A DNA stretch of 64,000 nt from DATMER01 sp034667225. Lineage in GTDB: Bacteria; Acidobacteriota; Thermoanaerobaculia; Multivoradales; UBA5704. Location of the stretch: positions 1-64,000 of the forward strand of contig JAXDKG010000012.1 of the NCBI GenBank assembly GCA_034667225.1, given 5' to 3'. Below the pieces are notes generated by a model. It was not told where the DNA came from. It searched no databases and saw nothing but the letters and a program-made list of their open reading frames with translations. The stretch's first letter is position 1. Each line of letters begins with the position of its first letter. This document shows, piece after piece, positions 15,638 through 23,154 of the stretch. The position numbers were made by a program, and so were the translations under genes.

Positions 15638-16836
15638 CCCGGTCTCCTCACGGTGCTCATGATGGAGCTGATTATGGCGCAGGCCGCCTCCGCGAACCGG
15701 GCCGGCTCGGGCAGCAGCGAAAGGACGAGGAAATCGTCCGTCTCGAAATCAAAGAAATAGCCGGGGTGGACGAGGACGCCTGTCCGATCGAGGATCTCCA
15801 GCGCCAGCTCCTCGTCCGATTGCGGGAGGCAGACGCGGAGCACGGCCGACCAGCCGCCCGCGGGCTCCAGCAGCTCGGCCTTCATCACATCCCTCAGGAT
15901 CGCGAGATTGCCTCGAATGCGGCCGAGGATTGCGGCGCGGATGCGCGGCGCCAGCTCCAGCACCCCAGGGAGCGCCCGCTGGACCGGCGTTCCCACGGAA
16001 AGGTAGCTGTCCGCCACCATCTCCAGGGCCTCCACAGCCCGGCGCCGGAGGCCGGCGGGTCCGCCGACCCGGATCCAGCCCAGCTTCCAGGAAGGCAATC
16101 CGGCGCTCTTCGAGAGCCCGCCCAAGGAAAAAGAGAGCGCTTCCCCGGAAGCCGCCGCCGTGGGGCCGGCGCGAGGACCTTCATCGAGCGGATAGTCGGC
16201 GAACACCTCGTCCGAGATCAGCGGCAGCCCCCGGGAGGCGCACAGGTCAGAGATCGCGGCCTGCTCCGCTACCGAGAGAAAGGCACCGGTCGGGTTCCCC
16301 GGGTGAACCAGGGCGAGGAGGCGCGTTCGGGGGGTGAGGGAGAGCTCCACCCGCTCCACCCCCTCGATACCCAGAGCGAACCGCCGGCCGGGAGCGAGAT
16401 GGATGTGGGAGAGAGAAAGCCCCTCCAAAGCCGCCAGGCTGTCGAGCAGGGGATAGGAGGGCGCCGTGGTCAGCACCTCTTCCCCAGGATCGCCGAACAG
16501 CTTGAAGAGGAAGGAGTAGGACTCGCTCGTCGAAGCCGTCAGGATGAGATCGTCCGGCGAGACCATGTCCCCAGGGGTGGACAGGGAAGCGGCGAGCGCC
16601 TCGCGGGCCGCGAGCGTTCCCCGGGGATGCGGCTCGTAGCCTGGATCGGCTGCGCGGCGGAGGATCTCCGCCAGCTCCTCCTCCGGATAGGGGATGCCGA
16701 CCCGGGTCGGATTCGTCTCGGTGAGATCGAGGATCGGCAGCCCGCGCGCCTTCCGCTCCTCGACCGCCCGGGTCAGGCGGTTCGTAGGGTGCTCCCAAGG
16801 GAGCCGGCGAGACCAGCGGATGGGCGGGGAGGCCAT
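15634..16836 (-). CDS. PLP-dependent aminotransferase, class I/II
   Basis: The 400-residue protein has fold-type I aminotransferase motifs: VHPGNPTGAF (substrate/cofactor loop), ISDEVFADY (PLP-binding Asp and Tyr) and LGGLSKSAGLPSWKLGW, where the lysine of SKSAG is the probable Schiff-base residue. The N-terminal LTETNPTRVGIPYPEEEL resembles alanine/aspartate aminotransferase-like enzymes. Exact amino acid specificity is unknown. It is translated just before the PAP2 phosphatase gene; no functional link is evident. Confidence 0.88.
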   Translation of the reverse strand: MASPPIRWSRRLPWEHPTNRLTRAVEERKARGLPILDLTETNPTRVGIPYPEEELAEILRRAADPGYEPHPRGTLAAREALAASLSTPGDMVSPDDLILTASTSESYSFLFKLFGDPGEEVLTTAPSYPLLDSLAALEGLSLSHIHLAPGRRFALGIEGVERVELSLTPRTRLLALVHPGNPTGAFLSVAEQAAISDLCASRGLPLISDEVFADYPLDEGPRAGPTAAASGEALSFSLGGLSKSAGLPSWKLGWIRVGGPAGLRRRAVEALEMVADSYLSVGTPVQRALPGVLELAPRIRAAILGRIRGNLAILRDVMKAELLEPAGGWSAVLRVCLPQSDEELALEILDRTGVLVHPGYFFDFETDDFLVLSLLPEPARFAEAACAIISSIMSTVRRPG

Positions 16837-16918
16837 GGGGGAAGCCTACACGCCCGGGGCCGTTGCGTTTCAATCTGCTTCGTGCTGCAATCCCCTGCAA
16901 CGCAAACGGAGGCAACGC

Positions 16919-17380
16919 ATGACAAGGAGCGAGTACGAGGCGCGGCGGCGCCGGCTCGACGAGGAGCTGCACGCGGTTTTGGAAGCGGTCCAGGCGGGCC
17001 ATCAAGCTCGGATCCAGTTGCTGGACCTGATGTGGGGCATGTCCAGTATGGGGGCGCCGGAGGCCCAGGCTCCTCCTCCGGCAGCGCCGAAGCTGCCGGA
17101 GCCGGAGCCTCGCCCGAGGCGCCGCGGGGCCGGCGAGCTTCTGGACGGTGTCGTGGAGATCCTGCCGGGGCTCCCGGAGCTCTTCACCAAGGACGACATC
17201 GAGAAGGCGCTGGGAGAGCGGATCGACCGCGCCTCCCTCCTGCGCATCCTGCGCGAGCTCGAGCAGGATGGATGGCTCCGCACCGAGACTCTCGGCCGTG
17301 GCCGATATCCGACGGTCTACCGCCGGATGCATTCCGCAGCACCGGCCCCGGATTCAGGAAACGGCGCCGAAACCGCCTGA
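16919..17380 (+). CDS. Small winged-helix-like protein next to array 3
   Basis: The 153-residue protein has an N-terminal coiled-coil stretch (about 1-40), a Pro/Ala-rich linker and a C-terminal winged-helix-like region (about 83-140; LFTKDDIEKALGERIDRASLLRILRELEQDGWL). No named family was recognised. ATG 16919 has GGAGG upstream and was preferred to an open frame starting at 16694, which is antisense to the aminotransferase gene. TTGCGTT (about 16863) and AACGCAA (about 16899) form an inverted repeat upstream; the same TTGCAACGC-type words make up the array that follows the gene. Confidence 0.65.
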   Translation: MTRSEYEARRRRLDEELHAVLEAVQAGHQARIQLLDLMWGMSSMGAPEAQAPPPAAPKLPEPEPRPRRRGAGELLDGVVEILPGLPELFTKDDIEKALGERIDRASLLRILRELEQDGWLRTETLGRGRYPTVYRRMHSAAPAPDSGNGAETA

Positions 17381-17462
17381 CGCAGGGCGGAGGACGCGGC
17401 ACCGTTCGCCGTCGTCTCCGCTCGTCGCTCGGATGTTTCCCGTCCCGATGTCGAGCGCTCCG

Positions 17463-17965
17463 CGAGCCGCCAGATGCCACGCTGCAACGAATTCGCAACG
17501 CAAGGGCGGCCTCCGGAGGCGGTTTGCAACGCTCCTTCGCTTTCCGGACGCGCTACGGAAACTCCAGGCAACGCTCCCGCTCTTTCGGCAGCGCTGCCCG
17601 TAAACGCGAGAGCGTTGCAATCAATTGCGGGAGCGTTGCAATCAATTGCAGGAGCGCGGCAATCAAACGTGGAAGCGTTGCAATCAATCGCAGTAGCGTT
17701 GCCTCCAAATGCAGCAGCGTGGCCCGCGATCACGGCAGCGTTGCCGGCGAACGCGGGAGCGTGTCAAATGTCTTCCGCAGCGTTGCAGGAGAGCTCCATG
17801 GCGTTGCCGGAGTCCTCCGTTGCATGGCGGGAGTGTTCCGGAGCGCAGCAGGAGGACTCGGCCGCGTTGCGGGAGAACGGAGCACGGTAGCAGGAGTCCA
17901 CGGGCCGCCGCCCGGATCGCTCAGGATTCGGGCATGGGTCCACGGGCCGCCTTCATCACGCTCCG
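17463..17965. repeat. Degenerate 21-bp tandem array 3
   Basis: About 23 consecutive units keep an exact 21-bp period; the best match GAGCGTTGCAATCAATTGCGG and the outer ones keep mainly GCGTTGC at the same phase. Open frames exist on both strands, as expected for a period divisible by three, and no start site or known protein supports coding. The stretch 17381-18096 contains no other gene that I recognise. Confidence 0.85.
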
Positions 17966-18096
17966 CGGGCGTATACTCGGATGGGAGATCACCGCGAATA
18001 AGAATTGTGAGGGAAACCTTCCGTTTCCTTCGTCCTTATGTCTGAGGAGCGGTGTCGCTCCGAATCGCCGGGCTCAGCCCGGCAGGAGGTAAGGAC

Positions 18097-18822
18097 ATGT
18101 TCGCAAAGTTGTATTCGGTTCCCGTCCGGGTTGTCGGCGTCCTGGCCGCGGTGCTCCTGTGCCTGGCCGCCGCGCCGCCGGCCCAGGCTCAGACGTGCCA
18201 GCCCTACATCTGTTACGTCGACCTGGGGCCCAGCCCGTCCTTCATCTGTCCCAATTCCGCCGTCTATCCGCCGGCGGGCAGGCGTTCGGATCCGATCGTG
18301 AACACGTCGGTCAATCCGGGCTGCGATGTGAACTTCTGGAAGGCCGCGGTCGTCCAGGTGAACGTGCCTCCGGAATGCTCCGGTGTCACGGTCTGGGTCG
18401 AATACGCGGGCGCTCCGGAGGGTTTTTCCGTCAACATCGGCGACTCCGAAACCAATGACGGCTTCGCCGGCGACGCGGGATCGCTGCCCATCGGGCAGAA
18501 CGCGGAGCTGCAGGTCCTCCACGAGAACCTCACGGTCTACAGCAACGCCACCGCGCCTCCGGTCGACACGCTCGCCGTGCAGCACCTGGCTCTCAATGAC
18601 GGCGCGCTCAAGTTCGTCGTCAAGAACCAGTCCGTGAGCTGGGGCAATCCGTATGCCGTGCTGGCGACGCCGTCGCTCCAGAAGCTGTTCTTCCTGCCCA
18701 CCGACGGGAGCGGGAACCGCACGATCTACGTCGGCCTGAACCGGACGATCAGTCCGGTCAACGGCCAGAATACGTTCCGCAACGGGTGCGGCGCGCGCCA
18801 CGCGATCATGTTCGTGCAGTAG
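18097..18822 (+). CDS. Secreted protein of unknown function
   Basis: The 241-residue protein begins with a signal peptide (about 1-31, ending AQA) and is followed by a cysteine-containing beta-rich mature part. Four cysteines in the first half (TCQPYICYVDL, FICPNS, NPGCDVNF) suggest disulfides in the periplasm or outside. An AGGAGG ribosome site six bases before ATG 18097 fixes the start. No known domain was recognised. It is convergent with the hydrolase gene, with only three bases between them. Confidence 0.7.
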   Translation: MFAKLYSVPVRVVGVLAAVLLCLAAAPPAQAQTCQPYICYVDLGPSPSFICPNSAVYPPAGRRSDPIVNTSVNPGCDVNFWKAAVVQVNVPPECSGVTVWVEYAGAPEGFSVNIGDSETNDGFAGDAGSLPIGQNAELQVLHENLTVYSNATAPPVDTLAVQHLALNDGALKFVVKNQSVSWGNPYAVLATPSLQKLFFLPTDGSGNRTIYVGLNRTISPVNGQNTFRNGCGARHAIMFVQ

Positions 18823-18825
18823 AGG

Positions 18826-19737
18826 TCAGCCGGCCATGGCCGGCACCTGCAGGTCCGCTGTTTCGGCTCCTTCCATGCGACGGCCTTCGCGAAGAAAGGC
18901 CGTCGCTGCCGAGACGACCTTCTCGTCCCACAGGATGCGCGTATGCCCGAGCCCCTGGGTGGCGATCAGCCGGGCTCCCGGCCAGGAGCGCGCGAGCGCT
19001 TCGCCATCGGCGAACGGCGTCTCGCGGTCCATCCGGTCGTGGATGACGAGCAACGGGATTCTCATGTCCGCCGCCGCCCTTCGGGGATCGAGCTCGCGCA
19101 TGGTCACCCCGACGTGGCGCTCGATGCGCAGCTTCAGAGCATGGCCCGCGTCGGCCGAAAGCCCGAAGATACGGGCGAATTCGAGCACGTAGCCTTCGAG
19201 GTCGACTCCCGGCGCCACGCAGACGAGCCGGTCCACCGCGAGTCCTTGCGAGATGGAGTGGACCGCTCCCACCGTTCCGGCAGAATGGGCGATCACCCCG
19301 GCCAGCGGGCCGTAGCGCTCGCCGATCCTGCGCAACGCGCCGGCGATGGCGACGAGCGATGAGCTGCGGCCCGGCGAGTCTCCGTGACCTGGAGCATCGA
19401 CAGCGACGACACGGAAGCCCGCCGCGACGAGCGGGGCCATGAAAGCTCCCAGTTGAGAGCCCCGTCCCTCCCAGCCATGGAGCAGGGCCACCATGGGAGC
19501 CCCTTCCTTTCCCCAGAGCCAGGCGGCGAGCGGCCCGGGATCGCCCGCGAGCTCCACTCGCTCGGCATCCCGGAGGTATGCCTGCTCCCGTGCCGACACG
19601 GGATGGCGGCGGGTGCTCAGGAAGAGACGTACGGCGCCGGCGGCGGCAAGCTCAGGAGAAAGCGCACTGGCCGTGGCAAAGCCCGCGCGCAAGCCGCGCA
19701 GGGCGAGAGTGCGACCGATCGTGCTTTTTTGCGGCAT
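18826..19737 (-). CDS. Alpha/beta hydrolase
   Basis: The 303-residue protein shows the alpha/beta hydrolase fold: HGWEGRG near the oxyanion region, DAPGHGDS, a nucleophile elbow of the form AHSAGTVG, an aspartate-containing LLVIHDRMD segment and a terminal LGHTRI with the probable catalytic histidine. The substrate is unknown. It lies 27 bases downstream of a TetR regulator gene in the same direction, so the regulator probably controls both. Confidence 0.85.
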   Translation of the reverse strand: MPQKSTIGRTLALRGLRAGFATASALSPELAAAGAVRLFLSTRRHPVSAREQAYLRDAERVELAGDPGPLAAWLWGKEGAPMVALLHGWEGRGSQLGAFMAPLVAAGFRVVAVDAPGHGDSPGRSSSLVAIAGALRRIGERYGPLAGVIAHSAGTVGAVHSISQGLAVDRLVCVAPGVDLEGYVLEFARIFGLSADAGHALKLRIERHVGVTMRELDPRRAAADMRIPLLVIHDRMDRETPFADGEALARSWPGARLIATQGLGHTRILWDEKVVSAATAFLREGRRMEGAETADLQVPAMAG

Positions 19738-19764
19738 GGACAGCTCTCCTCTCTCAGATCTCGA

Positions 19765-20355
19765 TCAGGCGCGGCTGACGGCGAGCAGGGCCTCGAAAGC
19801 CCGCCGCGCCATTGGCTCGGCCGCGGGGTCTCGCAACAGCCGGCTGTAGTAGTGGTAAGACAGGATGATGGAGTAGAGGTTAAAGGCGAATTGACCGGGG
19901 TCGAGATCAGCCCGGAAGTGCTTCTCGTCGATGGCGATGCGGGCAGCCGTGGCGAGCGCCTGCAGCCAGTCGCGCTGATAGCCCACGAGCCGCTCGCGGA
20001 TCGGACCCGGCCGGTCGTCGAGCTCGCTCGCCATGGCGACGAAGGGGCAGCCGCCCGGCAGGAAAGGGGCGTCCTCCCACTCCAGCCAGTGATCGAACAG
20101 CGCCCGCACCCTGGGCTCGCCGCGCCGTTCGCGCAGGGCCGGGGCCATGACCGTCTCGATGAAGCGGGCCACCGCCGTCTCGAGCACGTCGAGCTGAAGC
20201 TGCTCCTTGGATTGGAAGTGGGCGAAGAGTCCGCTCTTGGACAGGTTCACTTCCTTGGCGAGGCTGCCCATCGTGAGGCCCTCCAGCCCCGTCTGGGTCG
20301 CCATCGACAGCGCCTTGTCCAGAATGGCCTCTCGGGTGGCCTCACCTTTCGCCAT
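19765..20355 (-). CDS. TetR-family transcriptional regulator
   Basis: The 196-residue protein has an N-terminal TetR helix-turn-helix (about 8-55; TMGSLAKEVNLSKSGLFAHFQSKEQL) and a C-terminal ligand-binding region with CPFVAM and a final SYHYYSRLL of the type found in YxaF/AcrR-like members. It probably represses its own operon with the hydrolase gene. A short palindrome-like ATCGGTCGGTCT lies upstream. Confidence 0.88.
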   Translation of the reverse strand: MAKGEATREAILDKALSMATQTGLEGLTMGSLAKEVNLSKSGLFAHFQSKEQLQLDVLETAVARFIETVMAPALRERRGEPRVRALFDHWLEWEDAPFLPGGCPFVAMASELDDRPGPIRERLVGYQRDWLQALATAARIAIDEKHFRADLDPGQFAFNLYSIILSYHYYSRLLRDPAAEPMARRAFEALLAVSRA

Positions 20356-20369
20356 GGGAAGAAAATAGC

Positions 20370-20386
20370 ACGATCGGTCGGTCTGT
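20370..20386. promoter_or_regulatory. Probable TetR operator
   Basis: ACGATCGGTCGGTCTGT lies 15 bases before the TetR start. It resembles the ACCGACCGNTCGGT type of operator known for several TetR regulators. Assignment is by position and similarity only. Confidence 0.55.
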
Positions 20387-20401
20387 GCAAGTCCCAGGAA
20401 G

Positions 20402-21241
20402 TCAGGGACAGCGAAAAGTGTTCCGGTCCTCCACAGGCTGGAAGGCCTCCCCCGCTTTGCTCTCGTAGACCTTTTCAGCTCCTGTCCTGGTATCGGTCAC
20501 CGAGATGCGGATCGGCTTGGAGACGGCAGCCTCGGCCGAAACCCAGAAATGACCATCCTCGGCGCAGTGATCGGTCACGGACACCTCCGCAGTGCCATGA
20601 GGAGCAGTGGCGGGCGGCCCATACCAGTCAAAAGTGGCTTTCTCCTTGTCATCGGAGGAGGGACCGAACCCAAAGTCCGGAAGGTCCGTGTAGTGGACCA
20701 TGACCCGGAACCGCATCCGGTTCAGGCAGATGGCGTTCCGGCCCGGCTCGCACGTCAGGCCTTCGCATTTGACGCTCAGAGTGTAGGACCCGCGGGAGCG
20801 GCCTTTCTTGCCCCGTGCCATGACGTACCAGATATCCGGGTTCTCGGCGCCGGCCTCCACCCGAGCGTTCTTGCCGCCGCCGCTGTTGTCGTCGTCTCGG
20901 ATCATGATCTGCAGCGGGGCGTTGCCGAACGCGGGGATGTCCTTCATGGCCTTCTCGTTCCGGACGATCAGGAAGCTGTCAAAGTCTGTCGAGGCCATCT
21001 CGACGGTCACGAAGCGCTTGTCCGGAAGCGGCAACGCGTAGATGTCGGCATAGGACCCGTTCGCGATCTTGCAGTCCGTCTCCTCGATCGACCCGGTGAC
21101 CGAGCCGCCGCAGGCGATGGGCGCGCGCGGACAGGCGGCCTCGGGAGGAGCCGGTGACAGGATGGGCACGCCGGGCTGCTGGCCTGTGAGGGATGAACCT
21201 GCCAGCAACCCGGCGAGGAAGAGAGTCGTTGCGCACCGCAT
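20402..21241 (-). CDS. Secreted PPC-domain-like protein
   Basis: The 279-residue protein has a short hydrophobic signal (about 1-20). The next part resembles a bacterial pre-peptidase C-terminal-like domain: YADIYALPLPDKRFVTVEM, STDFDSFLIV, a DDDNSGGGKNARV acidic loop and a final GSYTLSVKCE. The C-terminal half resembles no family that I recognise. Such proteins are exported; its role is unknown. It is transcribed away from the yefM-yoeB pair. Confidence 0.68.
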   Translation of the reverse strand: MRCATTLFLAGLLAGSSLTGQQPGVPILSPAPPEAACPRAPIACGGSVTGSIEETDCKIANGSYADIYALPLPDKRFVTVEMASTDFDSFLIVRNEKAMKDIPAFGNAPLQIMIRDDDNSGGGKNARVEAGAENPDIWYVMARGKKGRSRGSYTLSVKCEGLTCEPGRNAICLNRMRFRVMVHYTDLPDFGFGPSSDDKEKATFDWYGPPATAPHGTAEVSVTDHCAEDGHFWVSAEAAVSKPIRISVTDTRTGAEKVYESKAGEAFQPVEDRNTFRCP

Positions 21242-21311
21242 GTTTCCACCTCCGGTTGAAGCGTGAGTATATCAATGGGGGCCCTGGGGCTTCGAGGAGT
21301 GACGGGCCAGC

Positions 21312-21330
21312 TGTACCGGTTTCTGGTACA
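21312..21330. promoter_or_regulatory. YefM-type operator palindrome
   Basis: TGTACC and GGTACA form an inverted repeat with a seven-base spacer, ten bases before yefM. Operators of yefM-yoeB contain TGTACA-type core palindromes, so this is probably the autoregulatory site. Confidence 0.65.
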
Positions 21331-21339
21331 CTTCGTCCC

Positions 21340-21612
21340 ATGAGAGTGATGTCTGCCCATGATTTCCGAAGCCACCTTCGAGATGCTGTGGAGAAGGTAG
21401 TGGAGGACCACGTTCCTCTCCGCGTCAAGCGGCGTGGAGGCCAGGATTTCATCGTCGTCAGCGCCCAGGACTGGGAGCGGGAGCAGGAGACGCTGTACGT
21501 GCTTCAGAACAAGTCGCTCATGGAGCAGATCGAGCGCTCGCTGAAGACCCATCGGGAAGGAACGGGCTATCGTCCCTCCCCGGAGGAGTTGGATGCGCTC
21601 GATCGTCTTTGA
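21340..21612 (+). CDS. yefM: YefM-type antitoxin
   Basis: The 90-residue protein matches the Phd/YefM antitoxin family: MSAHDFRSHLRDAVEKVVEDH forms the N-terminal DNA-binding and dimerisation part, followed by a helical toxin-binding tail. ATG 21340 was chosen over a frame starting at 21193; ATG 21349 is an alternative. It overlaps the toxin gene by 20 bases, the usual arrangement, and would neutralise YoeB and repress the operon. Confidence 0.9.
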   Translation: MRVMSAHDFRSHLRDAVEKVVEDHVPLRVKRRGGQDFIVVSAQDWEREQETLYVLQNKSLMEQIERSLKTHREGTGYRPSPEELDALDRL

Positions 21613-21859
21613 AGGCGACACCTGGGAGCGTTATGAGGACCTGCGGCGCAGCAATGCCGCGATGCACCGGGTCCTCTGCCGCCAGCTCCGGGAGATGCAG
21701 CGGGGAGATCCCGCGACTGGGACCGGCAAGCCCGAGCCTCTGAAGTACGGACTCAAAGGGCTCTGGTCCCGCCGGCTCTCCCACGCCGACCGGCTCATCT
21801 ACCGCTTCGACGACGACAATCTCTATGTGCTCGCGATCGGCGGGCACTACGAAGGCTAG
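21593..21859 (+). CDS. yoeB: YoeB-type mRNA interferase toxin
   Basis: The 88-residue protein has the RelE-like fold of YoeB with GKPEPLKYGLKGLWSRRL (containing the conserved glutamate and arginine region), DRLIYRF and a C-terminal GGHYEG with the catalytic histidine. It cleaves mRNA at the ribosome when free of antitoxin. All motifs look intact, in contrast to the broken parE at 52.2 kb. Confidence 0.9.
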   Translation: MRSIVFEGDTWERYEDLRRSNAAMHRVLCRQLREMQRGDPATGTGKPEPLKYGLKGLWSRRLSHADRLIYRFDDDNLYVLAIGGHYEG

Positions 21860-21959
21860 GGACCAGCTCTGTGCTAGCATCCCGCCGCCTCTGTCCGCCC
21901 ACCGGCGGACAGCTTCCGCTTCATCTCGCGGTTCAAGCAGGGGATACCCAGGAGATACC

Positions 21960-23144
21960 ATGGACGACGTCGTCATTCTCAGCGCTGCCCGCACGCCCAT
22001 TGGAGCTTTTCAGGGCGCTCTGGCCGGCTTTCCCGCGCATGCGCTCGGCGCTCGCGCGCTTTCCGCCGCCATCGAGCGGGCGGATCTGAAGCCCGAGGAC
22101 ATCGAGCAGGTCAACCTGGGGTGCGTGCTCACCGCCGGCCAGGGCCAGGCCCCGGCCCGCCAGGCCACGCTCGGTGCCGGATGCCTGCCGGCGACCGGCG
22201 CTCTCACCCTGAACAAGGTCTGCGGCTCCGCCATGCGGGCCGTGATGATCGCCGCCAACGATCTGCGCTGCGGTGACTTTCAAGTCGTGGCCGCCGGCGG
22301 CATGGAGAGCATGAGCCAGGCGCCGTACCTCGCCGTGGGCGTGCGCGACGGCCTCCGCCTCGGACATGGCAAGCTCATCGACTCCACGATCCACGACGGC
22401 CTCTGGGACCCCTACAACGACATCCACATGGGGAACTGCGCCGAGCTCTGCGCTTCCGAGTACAAGATCGGGCGCGAGGCGCAGGACGCGTACTCGCTGG
22501 AGAGCTACCGCAGGGCCCGGGAGGCGACCGAGTCCGGAGCCACCCGGGACGAGATCGTGGCCATGCCGGTCCCCCAGAGGAAGGGCGATCCGGTGATGGT
22601 GGACAAGGACGAGGAGCCGTTCAAGGTCGACCTCGCCAAGATCGGCTCCCTCAAGCCGGCCTTCCAGAAGGAGGGCGGCACGGTCACCGCGGGCAACGCA
22701 AGCAAGATCAACGACGGCGCCGCCGCCCTGGTGCTGACCACGGCTTCCCATGCTCAGAAGCTCGGGAAAAAGCCGATCGCCCGCATCCTGGCCCACTCGT
22801 CCCTGGCCCAGCGTCCGGAGTGGTTCACCACGGCGCCGGTCGGGGCCGCGAAGAACGTGCTCGAGCGGGCCGGGCTCAAGGCCGCCGACATTGATCTCTG
22901 GGAGGTCAACGAGGCTTTCGCTGTCGTGGCCCTGGCCTTTATCCATGACCTCGGCCTGTCGCCCGACCGGGTCAACGTCCGCGGCGGAGCGGTGGCGCTG
23001 GGCCATCCGATCGGCTGTTCCGGCGCACGGATCCTGGTCACCCTGCTGTCTGCCATGAAGGAGCGGAACGCCCGCCTGGGTTGCGCCGCGATCTGCATCG
23101 GCGGCGGAGAGGCTACCGCGATGGTGGTGGAGCGCATAGACTAA
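21960..23144 (+). CDS. Acetyl-CoA C-acetyltransferase (thiolase)
   Basis: The 394-residue protein is a type II thiolase. The nucleophilic cysteine lies in LNKVCGSAMRAV (Cys88), the catalytic histidine in NEAFAV/GHPIGCSGARI, and the final cysteine in the C-terminal GGGEA region neighbourhood. It condenses or cleaves acetoacetyl-CoA. ATG 21960 begins the conserved MDDVVILSAARTPIG and was preferred to an upstream in-frame start inside yoeB. lptD follows after ten bases. Confidence 0.93.
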   Translation: MDDVVILSAARTPIGAFQGALAGFPAHALGARALSAAIERADLKPEDIEQVNLGCVLTAGQGQAPARQATLGAGCLPATGALTLNKVCGSAMRAVMIAANDLRCGDFQVVAAGGMESMSQAPYLAVGVRDGLRLGHGKLIDSTIHDGLWDPYNDIHMGNCAELCASEYKIGREAQDAYSLESYRRAREATESGATRDEIVAMPVPQRKGDPVMVDKDEEPFKVDLAKIGSLKPAFQKEGGTVTAGNASKINDGAAALVLTTASHAQKLGKKPIARILAHSSLAQRPEWFTTAPVGAAKNVLERAGLKAADIDLWEVNEAFAVVALAFIHDLGLSPDRVNVRGGAVALGHPIGCSGARILVTLLSAMKERNARLGCAAICIGGGEATAMVVERID

Positions 23145-23154
23145 CGCCCATCTC

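Noticed and set aside
17474..17890. Open frames with heptad repeats through array 3
   Set aside because: Long frames occur on both strands for the same reason (period 21); no start signal.
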